From an uncultured Oscillospiraceae bacterium (GTDB lineage Bacteria > Bacillota > Clostridia > Oscillospirales > Oscillospiraceae), in assembly GCA_934646175.1 (NCBI GenBank), contig CAKUEI010000002.1:1-44030 (forward strand): a stretch of 44,030 bases of DNA, in the 5' to 3' direction. Position 1 is the first letter of the stretch; every line of letters begins with the position of its first letter. The position numbers and the translations under genes are program-made. Shown one piece after another: positions 29,564 to 38,297 of the stretch. The notes under the pieces were generated by a model. The model had not been told where the DNA came from and searched no databases. It was given only the letters and a program-made list of their open reading frames with translations.

Positions 29564-30865
29564 ATGAAGCAGTTTATCGAGATCGTAGACATTCTGGCCC
29601 GCGAGGTGCTGGACTCCCGCGGCAATCCCACCGTGGAGGTGGAGGTCACCCTGGACGATGGCACCGTGGGCCGCGCCGCCGTTCCCTCCGGCGCTTCCAC
29701 CGGCATTTTCGAGGCGTGTGAACTGCGCGACGGCGCCGCTGAGCGCTATCTGGGCAAGGGCGTGGAAAAGGCCGTCATGAACGTCAACACCGAGATCGCG
29801 GAAGAGCTGATCGGCTGCAACGTTCTGGACCAGACCGCTCTGGACCAGCTGATGATCGATCTGGACGGCACTCCCAACAAGTCCCGTCTGGGTGCCAACG
29901 CCATTCTGGGCGTGTCCCTGGCCTGCGCCAAGGCCGCGGCGGAAAGCCTGGGTCTGCCGCTTTACTCCTATATCGGCGGCGTCAACGCCAAGACCCTGCC
30001 CGTTCCCATGATGAACATCCTCAACGGCGGCGCCCACGCCACCAATAACGTGGACATTCAGGAATTCATGATCATGCCCGTGGGTGCCCCCAACTTCAAA
30101 GAGGGCCTGCGCATGTGCGCCGAGGTGTTCCACGCCCTGAAAGCCGTCCTGAAGGAAAACGGCACCCCCGCCGCGGGCGTGGGCGACGAAGGCGGCTATG
30201 CCCCCAACCTTGCCAAGGACGAGGACGCGCTGAAGGTCATCGTTCAGGCCATCGAAAAGGCCGGCTTCCAGCCCTATGACGACTTCATGATCGCCATCGA
30301 CGCCGCCTCCTCCGAGTGGTATAATGAAGAGACCGGCTGTTACGACCTGCCCAAGGCCGGTAAGACCATGACGAAGGAAGAGCTGGTCGCCCTCTGGAAG
30401 AACTTTGCCGATACCTACCCCATCATCTCGCTGGAGGACGGTATGGGCGAGACCGACTGGGACGGCTGGGCCATGCTCACCGAGGCCATCGGCAGCCGTG
30501 TGCAGCTGGTGGGCGACGACCTGTTCGTCACCAACGTCCAGCGTCTGAAGCAGGGCATTGACCGGAAGGTGGGCAACGCCATCCTCATCAAGGTCAACCA
30601 GATCGGCACCCTCACCGAAACGCTGGACGCCATCCAGATGGCCTCCCGCGCCGGGTACACCTCCATCGTCTCTCACCGCTCCGGCGAGACGGAGGACACC
30701 ACCATTGCCGACATCGCCGTGGCCGTCAACGCCGGTCAGATCAAGACCGGCGCCCCCTCCCGCACCGACCGGGTGGCCAAGTATAACCAGCTGCTCCGCA
30801 TCGAGGAAGAGCTGGACTCCGCCGCCCAGTATCCCGGCAAGGCCGCCTTCTTCAACCTGAAGTAA
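29564..30865 (+). CDS. eno: Enolase
   Basis: Enolase dehydrates 2-phosphoglycerate to phosphoenolpyruvate. The 433-residue protein has DSRGNPTVEVEV, the metal and catalytic regions GDEGGYAPNL, SLEDGMGETDWDGW, VGDDLFVTN and the signature LIKVNQIGTLTETLDA followed by SHRSGETEDTTIADIAV. It is the last gene of the trmL-pgk-tpiA-gpmI-eno operon. The 61-base gap before it contains a small GC hairpin (CGGGCG/CGCCCG) without a T run, and an AAAGGGG ribosome site. Confidence 0.98.
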   Translation: MKQFIEIVDILAREVLDSRGNPTVEVEVTLDDGTVGRAAVPSGASTGIFEACELRDGAAERYLGKGVEKAVMNVNTEIAEELIGCNVLDQTALDQLMIDLDGTPNKSRLGANAILGVSLACAKAAAESLGLPLYSYIGGVNAKTLPVPMMNILNGGAHATNNVDIQEFMIMPVGAPNFKEGLRMCAEVFHALKAVLKENGTPAAGVGDEGGYAPNLAKDEDALKVIVQAIEKAGFQPYDDFMIAIDAASSEWYNEETGCYDLPKAGKTMTKEELVALWKNFADTYPIISLEDGMGETDWDGWAMLTEAIGSRVQLVGDDLFVTNVQRLKQGIDRKVGNAILIKVNQIGTLTETLDAIQMASRAGYTSIVSHRSGETEDTTIADIAVAVNAGQIKTGAPSRTDRVAKYNQLLRIEEELDSAAQYPGKAAFFNLK

Positions 30866-30877
30866 AAAGAAAAATAA

Positions 30878-30920
30878 ACCCCGCCCGGCGCGATCATAAG
30901 TCGCGCCGGGTGGGGTGTTT
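30878..30920 (+). terminator. Terminator of the glycolytic operon
   Basis: A 16-base-pair stem (30878-30893 with 30901-30916, one G-T pair), a 7-base loop and a short T run lie 12 bases after eno. Confidence 0.88.
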
Positions 30921-30938
30921 TCATGCTCTCATTTTGGC

Positions 30939-32021
30939 TCAGCCGGTCTCTTCCGGTGCCTTATCGTTGTACCCGGGCACCACCAGGATGTCCATATCGT
31001 CCAGCACCCGTTCCTCCTCATAGGGGTTCACCAGCCGGTTGACGATCGCCAGGGTCTCCTCCGCGTACAGCCCGTGGTAATACCGGTTGCCCAGATAGTG
31101 CGTGTCGGAATTGCCCGGCAGGGTGGCCATGCTCACGCCGCTGTCCGTATCCAGCTGAAGCGCCTTGGTGGCAAACCACACCATGTCCTGCACAGAAAGG
31201 TCGGTGGTGGCGTTCTCTGCAAAAATGTTCAGGAAGGTGGTCATCTTGGGGACACTGTTCCAGGAGAGCACCTTTTTCGCCACTGCCATCACCAGATTCC
31301 GCTGGGTCTCCGCCCGGCCCAGGTCACTGTAGCCCACGCCTGCGTTATTCTTCCGGAAGCGCACCACCTTCAGCGCATTCTCGCCGTCCAGATGCTGCGT
31401 TCCCTTCCGGAAATCAATGTACAGGTTGTCCGTGGGGTCGATATACTTCATATCCACCGGCACGTAAAAGTCCACGCCGCCCACCGCATCCACGATCTGG
31501 ACGAAGGCCTTGGTATTCACCATCAGATAGTGGTCAATGGGAATCCCCAGCAGGTCGGATACCTCGCTCTTCACCTGCTCCACACCCCCTTCGTTATAGG
31601 AGGCGTTGATCTTCTTCACCTTCCGACTGACATTCACCAGCGTGTCCCGGGGCACCGAGATGACGCCCACCGTCTGGCTCACCGTGTCATAGCTTGCCAC
31701 CATAATGGTGTCCGCGCCGCCGTGGCCCTTGTCGGTGCCCACCAGCAGGAAGGTGTAGTACCCATCCTTCCGCGCCCGGTGGTTTACGGTCTGGCCTTCG
31801 GTCTCGCTGGGTGCACCGCTCTCCGTAGGAACAGGGGGCTGATCGTCCGCCGTGCTGGGCGGCTTGATGAACAGCTTGAACGCCACAAACAGCGCTACGA
31901 TCACCGCCGAGATCGCAACGATCACATGATAGACCGTCTTCAGCGGGTTTCTTTTTTTCTTCGGCTTCTTCCGCATCGCCGGCCGGCGCTGCGGAACCTG
32001 CGCCATTCGTTTTCCCGCCAT
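30939..32021 (-). CDS. LytR-CpsA-Psr (LCP) family cell-envelope protein
   Basis: The 360-residue protein has a cytoplasmic basic N-terminus (RKKPKKKRN), one membrane helix (about 29-51) and an extracellular LCP domain from about residue 87. The domain shows LLVGTDKGHGGADTIMVAS, ISVPRDTLVNV, KINASYNEGG, the Arg/Asp-bearing VRFRKNNAGVGYSDLGRAETQR and MVNTKAFVQIVDAVGGVDF. LCP proteins transfer glycopolymers from lipid carriers to peptidoglycan. The start ATG follows AGAGAGGA. Monocistronic, convergent with eno. Confidence 0.92.
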   Translation of the reverse strand: MAGKRMAQVPQRRPAMRKKPKKKRNPLKTVYHVIVAISAVIVALFVAFKLFIKPPSTADDQPPVPTESGAPSETEGQTVNHRARKDGYYTFLLVGTDKGHGGADTIMVASYDTVSQTVGVISVPRDTLVNVSRKVKKINASYNEGGVEQVKSEVSDLLGIPIDHYLMVNTKAFVQIVDAVGGVDFYVPVDMKYIDPTDNLYIDFRKGTQHLDGENALKVVRFRKNNAGVGYSDLGRAETQRNLVMAVAKKVLSWNSVPKMTTFLNIFAENATTDLSVQDMVWFATKALQLDTDSGVSMATLPGNSDTHYLGNRYYHGLYAEETLAIVNRLVNPYEEERVLDDMDILVVPGYNDKAPEETG

Positions 32022-32060
32022 GGGGCATTCCTCTCTTTCAATTTTATGTCAACGCCTAAC

Positions 32061-32089
32061 AGTATACTAAATTCGACTCCCTTCGGCAA
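32061..32089 (-). promoter_or_regulatory. LCP gene promoter
   Basis: TTGCCG (32089-32084) and TATACT (32066-32061) on the minus strand are spaced by 17 bases, 39 bases before the start codon. Confidence 0.68.
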
Positions 32090-32144
32090 GGAAAAGTTTC
32101 AGATTTTATCAATTCTTAATCATTTCCCCTCCCGGTGAAAACGC

Positions 32145-32172
32145 TTGAAAACATTCCAAATTCTGATATCAT
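32145..32172 (+). promoter_or_regulatory. Promoter of the 12-codon transcription unit
   Basis: TTGAAA (32145-32150) and TATCAT (32167-32172) have a 16-base spacer. Transcription would begin near 32179, heading toward the strong hairpin at 32291-32330. Confidence 0.6.
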
Positions 32173-32219
32173 ATGGAAATAGGAAAGGTCAAACCCACCG
32201 GAATTGAAGGAGATGCAGC

Positions 32220-32258
32220 ATGAAGACCTGCAATTACTGCATGGGTACCGGCAAATAA
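32220..32258 (+). CDS. Possible 12-residue Cys-containing micropeptide (or small RNA)
   Basis: Downstream of a promoter, GAAGGAG stands 8 bases from an ATG that opens MKTCNYCMGTGK, closed by tandem stops TAA-TAG. The CxxC-x-GTG pattern resembles one DnaJ-type zinc-knuckle repeat but is too short for a fold. The whole transcript would be about 150 bases, ending at a 17-base-pair hairpin. It may be a translated micropeptide, a leader peptide sensing Cys supply, or a small regulatory RNA with a fortuitous ORF. I recognise no family. Confidence 0.4.
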   Translation: MKTCNYCMGTGK

Positions 32259-32290
32259 TAGCCCATTGCCGCACAGTATCCGTAAAACAA

Positions 32291-32336
32291 ATCACCCTCC
32301 GTATGAGAGCTTGCTCATACGGAGGGTGATTTCATG
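32291..32336. terminator. Perfect 17-base-pair inverted repeat, terminator of the V-ATPase operon and the small unit
   Basis: Positions 32291-32307 pair perfectly with 32314-32330 around a 6-base loop. On the minus strand it is followed by TTTGTTTTA, good for ending the V-ATPase mRNA. On the plus strand only TTCATGTTC follows, so termination of the small unit would be weaker. Confidence 0.75.
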
Positions 32337-32356
32337 TTCGTTCCGTTTTTCCGGTG

Positions 32357-33049
32357 TCACGCAGTCTCAAACTCGCTGACTGCCCGTTCGTCTTCGGCCC
32401 GCTTTTCCTCCAAAGACTCCTTCAGCAGCATGTCCTTCACCTTCATGAGCCGTGTGGTGGCAGAGCGCTCGTTTTCGTCCAGCTTCATGGAGATATACTT
32501 GATGCTCTCCTCCAGATTGGGGATCATCACATATTCCAGCGCATTCACGCGCCGCCGTGTCTTCTCGATCTCCTCCGCCAGCAGCTGCGCCGTCTTCTCG
32601 ATCTGGGCCAGCTGCAGCATGTCGGTGAACACCGACTGCAGCGCATCCACCGCGCCGTCCAGTTCGCCGGAGGTGGTGGCGAAGCCGTAGGGGTACAACT
32701 CCGCCGCTCCGTCCCGCTCGGTCTTGAAGTCATAGATGGGCACGTCCACCGACATGATGTTCCGGAAGGACATATTCAGCGCCACGCTCTGCTTGGGGTA
32801 CAGCAGGGCCTGCTCCAGCATTTCAGGGGACATGACGGCAGAGGCCACGGTGAACGACCCGTGGGCCCTCATCAATCCGTCCTCCACCCGTTTCCGCACG
32901 GCGCGGTTCTCCCGCACCACGTCCAGAAACTGCTTCATCAGCTCGTCGCGCTTATCCTTCAGCAGCTTGTGCCCCCGTTTGGCAGTCCTCAGCCGGTTTT
33001 TCAGCCGGGTCAGTTCCATCCGTGTGGGGTTCACATTCATGGCAGGCAT
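32357..33049 (-). CDS. ntpD: V-type ATPase subunit D
   Basis: Subunit D is the central-stalk shaft that rotates inside the A3B3 head. The 230-residue protein begins MPAMNVNPTRMELTRLKNRL and is almost entirely helical, with long coiled coils at both ends, the family signature. ATG 33049 follows AAGGAGG by 8 bases. It is the last gene of the nine-gene operon; a strong hairpin follows at 32291-32330. Confidence 0.96.
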   Translation of the reverse strand: MPAMNVNPTRMELTRLKNRLRTAKRGHKLLKDKRDELMKQFLDVVRENRAVRKRVEDGLMRAHGSFTVASAVMSPEMLEQALLYPKQSVALNMSFRNIMSVDVPIYDFKTERDGAAELYPYGFATTSGELDGAVDALQSVFTDMLQLAQIEKTAQLLAEEIEKTRRRVNALEYVMIPNLEESIKYISMKLDENERSATTRLMKVKDMLLKESLEEKRAEDERAVSEFETA

Positions 33050-33085
33050 TCTCTCGCCTCCTTCTTCCATGGAAGGGGCAGGGTG

Positions 33086-34480
33086 TTACTCCTGCTCCTC
33101 CTCCGCCTTCTTGGGGAGATACTTTTCGATGAATTCGGGCTTGATGCGCTTCAATTCGCTCTTGGGCAGGATGCTCAAGAGCTCCCAGCCCAGGTCCAGA
33201 GTCTCCTCAATGCTGCGGTTCTCGTCGCTGCCCTGGTTCACATAGCGCTTTTCGAATTCATCGGCGAACTTGGCGTACAAAAGATCCGTGGGACTCAGGG
33301 CGGCCTCGCCCAGAATGCTCATCAGCTCCTTGGTCTCCTTGCCGGTGGCATAGGCGGCAAACAGCTGATTCATGGTGCCCGCGTGATCCTCACGGGTCTT
33401 GCCCGCGCCGATGCCCTTGTCCTTCAGTCGGCTCAGGCTGGGCAGCACGTCCACAGGGGGATTGATGCCCTTGCGGTACAATTCACGGGAAAGGATGATC
33501 TGCCCCTCGGTGATATAGCCGGTCAGGTCGGGGATGGGATGGGTCTTGTCGTCCTCCGGCATAGTCAGAATGGGGATCATGGTGATGGAGCCGGGATGAC
33601 CCAGCCGCCGACCTGCCCGTTCGTACATGGTGGCCAGATTGGTGTAAAGGTAGCCGGGATAGCCGCGCCGTCCGGGCACTTCCTTCTTGGCCGCAGAGAC
33701 TTCCCGCAATGCCTCGGCATAGTTGGTGATGTCAGTCAAAATCACCAGCACGTGCATCCCCTTGTCAAAGGCCAGATATTCCGCCGCTGTCAGCGCCATG
33801 CGCGGGGTGGCGATGCGCTCCACCGCCGGGTCGTTGGCCAGATTGGTAAACAGCACCGTCCGGTCAATGGCCCCTGTGCGCTTAAACTCCTGCACGAAAT
33901 ATTCGGACTCTTCAAAGGTGATACCGATGGCGGCGAACACCACGGCGAAATTACCCGCGTCGTCCCCCAGCACCTTGGCCTGACGGGCGATCTGCGCCGC
34001 CAGCGCCGCATGGGGCAGGCCGCTGCCAGAGAAAATGGGCAGCTTCTGACCGCGCACCAGCGTGTTCAGCCCGTCGATGGTGGAAATGCCGGTCTGGATG
34101 AACTCGTTGGGGTAGTCGCGGGCAGCGGGGTTCATGGGCAGGCCGTTGATGTCCCGATGGGCCTCGGCCAGAATCTCCGGGCCGCCGTCAATGGGCCGAC
34201 CCATGCCGTTGAACACCCGGCCCAGCATATCGCCGGACACCGCCATCTCCAGCGGATGGCCCAGAAAGCGGATCTTGGACTCTGCCAGATTGATGCCCGC
34301 GGAGGATTCAAACAACTGCACTACGGCGTTGTCGCCATTGACTTCCAGCACCTGGCAGCGGCGCACGCTGCCGTCGGTCAGTTGGATCTCGCCTAGCTCG
34401 TCATAGGTGACGCCCTGCACCTTGCGCACCACCATCAGCGGGCCGGAGATCTCCTGAATGGTCTTATATTCTCTGATCAC
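33086..34480 (-). CDS. ntpB: V-type ATPase subunit B (non-catalytic)
   Basis: The regulatory nucleotide-site subunit of the V1 head has 464 residues. It shows IREYKTIQEISGPLMVV at the N-terminus, IFSGSGLPHAALAAQIARQ in place of a standard P-loop (typical of B subunits), and GSITMIPILTMPEDDKTHPIPDLTGYI (here cited in parts: TMIPILTMPEDDKTHPIPD). The start is GTG 34480 overlapping the ntpA stop by 4 bases (GTGA) with GGAGG upstream, so A and B are translationally coupled. Confidence 0.97.
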   Translation of the reverse strand: MIREYKTIQEISGPLMVVRKVQGVTYDELGEIQLTDGSVRRCQVLEVNGDNAVVQLFESSAGINLAESKIRFLGHPLEMAVSGDMLGRVFNGMGRPIDGGPEILAEAHRDINGLPMNPAARDYPNEFIQTGISTIDGLNTLVRGQKLPIFSGSGLPHAALAAQIARQAKVLGDDAGNFAVVFAAIGITFEESEYFVQEFKRTGAIDRTVLFTNLANDPAVERIATPRMALTAAEYLAFDKGMHVLVILTDITNYAEALREVSAAKKEVPGRRGYPGYLYTNLATMYERAGRRLGHPGSITMIPILTMPEDDKTHPIPDLTGYITEGQIILSRELYRKGINPPVDVLPSLSRLKDKGIGAGKTREDHAGTMNQLFAAYATGKETKELMSILGEAALSPTDLLYAKFADEFEKRYVNQGSDENRSIEETLDLGWELLSILPKSELKRIKPEFIEKYLPKKAEEEQE

Positions 34481-36255
34481 AGCTCCGGACCTCCTTCCTC
34501 GGTGATGGCGTCGATCTCCTGTTCCATCTCCTGTCCAATGGCCTCATAGGCCGCGCGGTATTCCTCTTCCGGCACGCTCTTGGCGCGGCCCAGTTTTTCC
34601 CGGGCAGGGATGTCAAAGAGCTGTGCCGGCACGGCTCCCTTGCCGATGGCGCCCCGGCACAGGTCCTCATATTTCAGGATCAGTCCCAACAGCCGGTACT
34701 GCCGGTCATAGCTCGAAAAGCTGTCCACATCCACGAAGGCGTTCTGCTGCAGGAAGTCCTCCCGCACCATCCGGGCCACCTCCAGCGTCAGCTGGTCGTT
34801 GGGGGACAGGGCGTCCTTGCCCACCAGCTGGACGATCTCGTTGAGTCCGGCCTCCTCCTGCAGAAGGGCCATGGCCCGCTCCCGGTTTTTCAGGTAGGCC
34901 GGGGACAGGTTCTCGTTGTACCAGTCCTTCAGGGAATCCAGATACAGGGAATAGGAATTCAGCCAGTTGATGGCGGGGAAATGCCGCCGGTACGCCAGAG
35001 CAGAGTCCAGCGCCCAGAACACCTTGACAATGCGCATGGTGGCCTGCGCCACCGGCTCGGAAAGGTCGCCGCCCGGAGGGGAAACGGCGCCCACGGCGGT
35101 CAGGCTGCCCGTCCGTTCTTCCTTATCTCCCAGGCATTTCACCACGCCCGCCCGCTCGTAGAACTGTGCTAAGCGGGAGGAGAGGTACGCGGGGTACCCT
35201 TCCTCGCCGGGCATTTCCTCCAACCGGCCGGACATCTCACGCAGGGCCTCCGCCCAGCGGGAGGTGGAGTCTGCGATGACTGCCACGTCGTACCCCATGT
35301 CGCGGAAGTACTCCGCGATGGTGATGCCGGTGTAGATGGACGCTTCACGTGCGGCCACCGGCATGTCTGAGGTGTTGGCGATCAGCACCGTCCGCTTCAT
35401 CAGGCTTTCCCCTGTGCGTGGGTCCTTCAGTTCGGGGAATTCCCGCAGCACGTCAGTCATCTCGTTGCCGCGTTCGCCGCAGCCGATGTAGATCACGATG
35501 TCCACATCGCTCCACTTGGCCAGCGCGTGCTGCACCACGGTCTTGCCGCTGCCGAAGGGGCCGGGCACGGCGGCCGTTCCGCCCTTTGCCAGTGGGAACA
35601 GGGTGTCGATCACCCGCTGGCCGGACTGCAGGGGCGTTTTGGGCGGGAACTTCCGGCTGTAGGGCCGGCCCACACGCACAGGCCAGCGCTGCACCATGGT
35701 AAGAGGTACCTCGCTGCCGTCGTCCTTCTTCAGGGTGGCCACCGTCTCCCGGATGGTATACTCCCCTTCCGGCGCTACGGACACCACCGTGCCACTCACA
35801 TTGGGTGGCACCATGATCTTATGCAGCACCGACTCCGTCTCCGGCACCGTGCCGATGATGTCACCGCCGGTCAGCCTGTCACCCGCCTTGCAGACGGGGG
35901 TAAAGCGCCACGTTTTCTTTTCGCTTAGCGCAGGGACCTGCACGCCGCGGGTCAACGTCGCCCCCGCCACCTTGCGGATCTCCTCCAGCGGCCGCTGAAT
36001 GCCATCGTAAATGTTCTCAATGAGGCCGGGCCCCAGCTCTACGGAAAGGGGGGCGCCGGTGGTCTTCACTTCCGCCCCCGGCCCCAGGCCGGAGGTCTCT
36101 TCATAAACCTGAATGGCCGCGCTGTCGCCGTTCATAGTCAGAATTTCGCCGATCAGGCCCTGCTCGCCCACGCGCACCACGTCCGCCATGTTGGCGTCCG
36201 CAAGTCCCGTGGCCACCACCAGAGGGCCGGAGACCTTGACGATCTTACCGCTCAA
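34477..36255 (-). CDS. ntpA: V-type ATPase subunit A (catalytic)
   Basis: The ATP-hydrolysing head subunit (592 residues) has the P-loop GPFGSGKT (232-239), the A-subunit-specific insert around 110-200 (WRFTPVCKAGDRLTGGDIIG) and the catalytic Glu region YIGCGERGNEM. DSTSRWAEALREMSGRL and SPPGGDLSEPV follow. I chose the TTG at 36255, which follows AAGAAGG by 9 bases and matches the family start MSGKIVKVSGPLVVA. A TTG at 36264 would touch the ribosome site. Confidence 0.97.
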   Translation of the reverse strand: MSGKIVKVSGPLVVATGLADANMADVVRVGEQGLIGEILTMNGDSAAIQVYEETSGLGPGAEVKTTGAPLSVELGPGLIENIYDGIQRPLEEIRKVAGATLTRGVQVPALSEKKTWRFTPVCKAGDRLTGGDIIGTVPETESVLHKIMVPPNVSGTVVSVAPEGEYTIRETVATLKKDDGSEVPLTMVQRWPVRVGRPYSRKFPPKTPLQSGQRVIDTLFPLAKGGTAAVPGPFGSGKTVVQHALAKWSDVDIVIYIGCGERGNEMTDVLREFPELKDPRTGESLMKRTVLIANTSDMPVAAREASIYTGITIAEYFRDMGYDVAVIADSTSRWAEALREMSGRLEEMPGEEGYPAYLSSRLAQFYERAGVVKCLGDKEERTGSLTAVGAVSPPGGDLSEPVAQATMRIVKVFWALDSALAYRRHFPAINWLNSYSLYLDSLKDWYNENLSPAYLKNRERAMALLQEEAGLNEIVQLVGKDALSPNDQLTLEVARMVREDFLQQNAFVDVDSFSSYDRQYRLLGLILKYEDLCRGAIGKGAVPAQLFDIPAREKLGRAKSVPEEEYRAAYEAIGQEMEQEIDAITEEGGPEL

Positions 36256-36321
36256 ATTGCTCAACCTTCTTTCTCATGGGCGTCTCTCCAATGGGAGAGC
36301 TGCCCTCGTCCCGCCCGGGAA

Positions 36322-36651
36322 TTACAGAATGTCCGCGCCCACCGCGCGTTCCACGGATTTTTTCACGTTTTCCATGCCGATGCCCAGGCTGCCCTCTTTC
36401 CCGGGGATCAAGATCACCGCGGGGGTCAGCCGATCCTTATAGCGGTCGATCTCCTCCTGCATCCGGGCGGCGTACGCCTCGGTGAGATAAATCACCGCGT
36501 AATCCTCTTTTGCCAGACGGTGCAGGATCTTCTTTGCGTCCTCTGCCGTGTCCGCCGGGAACACGTCCAGCCCCAAAGCCTTAAAGCCCATGACGCTGGC
36601 ACCGTCCCCCAGAACGCCGATGCGGTATTGGCCCATGTTCTTCTCAGACAT
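36322..36651 (-). CDS. ntpG: V-type ATPase subunit F
   Basis: This 109-residue Rossmann-like central-stalk subunit (called NtpG in Enterococcus hirae) has YRIGVLGDGASVMGFKALGLDVF at the N-terminus (cited as IGVLGDGASVMGFKALGLD) and the C-terminal LIPGKEGSLGIGMENVKKSV. ATG 36651 overlaps the end of subunit C by 8 bases (ATGTCTGA), so translation is coupled; a GTG at 36660 is possible. A 66-base gap separates it from ntpA. Confidence 0.93.
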   Translation of the reverse strand: MSEKNMGQYRIGVLGDGASVMGFKALGLDVFPADTAEDAKKILHRLAKEDYAVIYLTEAYAARMQEEIDRYKDRLTPAVILIPGKEGSLGIGMENVKKSVERAVGADIL

Positions 36652-37654
36652 AGCTTTCACGCAGCCTTTCCCGAATGGTCTCGCTGTCCAGTCCCGCCAT
36701 TTTCCCGGTCAGGATCATGCGGATGGTGGTCAGCTCCGCCTCTTTGGCATAAAGGTACCCGATCACCGGATGCTCGCCGAAGGCCACCCGTTTCCCCTGC
36801 ATCAGGTAATGGGTCACTCCGTCGTCGCACAGCTTTTCGAACCGGGTCAGGCTGCCGCCCTTCATGGCTTCCTCGCCGCACTGGGCCGCCTCGTAAAGCT
36901 CGCTTCCCCGGAAGGGGTCCGAAAGGCCGCTGCCCCCCAGGGCCGCTTCCTTCAGCTTCGCCGTGGGGACGTTCCCCCCTTCCAGCAGCACCTGGTCGAG
37001 GAAGGCCCCGTCCTGCTCCATCCGCGCCGCGCGCACGGCGCTGCGCAGGTTGGCGCTGTCGATCATCACCCGGACATAGCCCGCCAGGAATTTGCTTCCG
37101 CAGTCTTCTGCCGCCTGGCCCAGCTCCTTGAAATAGGCCCGGTCCAGCAGCAGGTCCGCTTTCTGGGGATCGCGGGTTCGGCCCAGGGTCTCCTTCGCTT
37201 CCGTCACCGCCGTGCGGAACACATCGCTGAACTTATGGTCCAGCCCATCCTCCTCCAGCTTTGCCTTCAGCATCGCTGCGGGATACCGCCCCGCATCCAC
37301 CAAAAGCCGCGAAGAGTCCAATCCCATGGCTTCGCTCTTCAGCAGCGCCTTGGCGTTATGATAGTCATAGGGGATGCGGAACACATCCGTCAGCCCCGGG
37401 TCCGGGGCCGCATTGCCCAACTCATGGAACAGCTTCAGCCGCTCCTTCGCCAGGGCCCGCTCCAGCTCCGTGGGGGTCTCGGCATTTAATTCGTCATAGC
37501 CGCACTCCCCCAGCACCTTGGCCGCCTCCTGGACGGAGTGAGCGTCCAGCATCCGCTCCATCCGCTCCCGGGTCAGCAGCCGGTTTTCCATGGCGTGGAT
37601 GCGCCCGGAAAGATAAAGATAGTCGTTTTGTCTGATCTTGTGCCTGGCCGCCAT
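36644..37654 (-). CDS. ntpC: V-type ATPase subunit C
   Basis: The funnel-shaped subunit (336 residues) joins the central stalk to the membrane c-ring. It is an all-helical protein with internal repeats (YLYLSGRIHAMENRLLTRER near the start; LAGYVRVMIDSANLRSAVRA in the middle; YLYAKEAELTTIRMILTGKM at the end), matching the AC39/NtpC family. ATG 37654 follows AAGGAGG by 9 bases; upstream sequence belongs to subunit E. Confidence 0.94.
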   Translation of the reverse strand: MAARHKIRQNDYLYLSGRIHAMENRLLTRERMERMLDAHSVQEAAKVLGECGYDELNAETPTELERALAKERLKLFHELGNAAPDPGLTDVFRIPYDYHNAKALLKSEAMGLDSSRLLVDAGRYPAAMLKAKLEEDGLDHKFSDVFRTAVTEAKETLGRTRDPQKADLLLDRAYFKELGQAAEDCGSKFLAGYVRVMIDSANLRSAVRAARMEQDGAFLDQVLLEGGNVPTAKLKEAALGGSGLSDPFRGSELYEAAQCGEEAMKGGSLTRFEKLCDDGVTHYLMQGKRVAFGEHPVIGYLYAKEAELTTIRMILTGKMAGLDSETIRERLRESYV

Positions 37655-37685
37655 CCTCAGCCGCCTCCTTTTTTCAGGGTCGCTC

Positions 37686-38285
37686 TCAGCGGAACAGAAT
37701 TGCCGCCACATCTGCCGCGGCGGTGTCCCGGTTCTGCTGCAGCAGCGCTTCGAGGGAGCCATTGGCCTCAATGTTCCCTTCCTTCAGCACCACGCCGCCG
37801 GCCATCTCCCGACTCATGCTGGAAAGGGTCAGCTCTGCCGTTTTCCCGGCTTCTTTCAAAAGGCCGTTTGCCGCGTCCACAACGCTCTGTCCGTATTTCT
37901 CCCGGTCCTTGGGGGAGAAGAGCACCTGCTCCTTCCCACTCACGGATGCTTCGCAGCACAGCCGTGCCAGAAAGGCGGCGTACGCCTCCTCCGGCATGGC
38001 GGCAAACTGCATCAGCGCACGCTGGAAGGCTTTTTCCACCAGCTCCTGCTTTACGGCAAGATGCTTTTTCCGCTCCTCCAGCCGGGCGGTGTCCACCAGC
38101 CGGGTCTCGTAGGTATCCGCCTTCCGCTGCCCTTCGGCCAGAATGGCCTTCGTCTCTTTCTCGATGGCGGAAAGCGCCGCGCGGCGGCGCTCCTCCACCT
38201 CTTTTTTCGCGTCATCGCGCATTGCCTTGGCCTCCGCTTCCGCGTCGGCGGCGATCCGCTCGATGATCTTATCGATCCCGTCCAT
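37686..38285 (-). CDS. ntpE: V-type ATPase subunit E
   Basis: The peripheral-stalk subunit (199 residues) has a long N-terminal charged helix (about 1-95, IERIAADAEAEAKAMRDDAK) that forms a coiled coil with the G/H subunit. A small alpha/beta domain follows that binds the top of subunit B (MSREMAGGVVLKEGNIEANG). It pairs with the product of ntpF. It begins 12 bases after ntpK ends and lies 31 bases from ntpC. Confidence 0.93.
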   Translation of the reverse strand: MDGIDKIIERIAADAEAEAKAMRDDAKKEVEERRRAALSAIEKETKAILAEGQRKADTYETRLVDTARLEERKKHLAVKQELVEKAFQRALMQFAAMPEEAYAAFLARLCCEASVSGKEQVLFSPKDREKYGQSVVDAANGLLKEAGKTAELTLSSMSREMAGGVVLKEGNIEANGSLEALLQQNRDTAAADVAAILFR

Positions 38286-38297
38286 CGTCAGCGCCCC

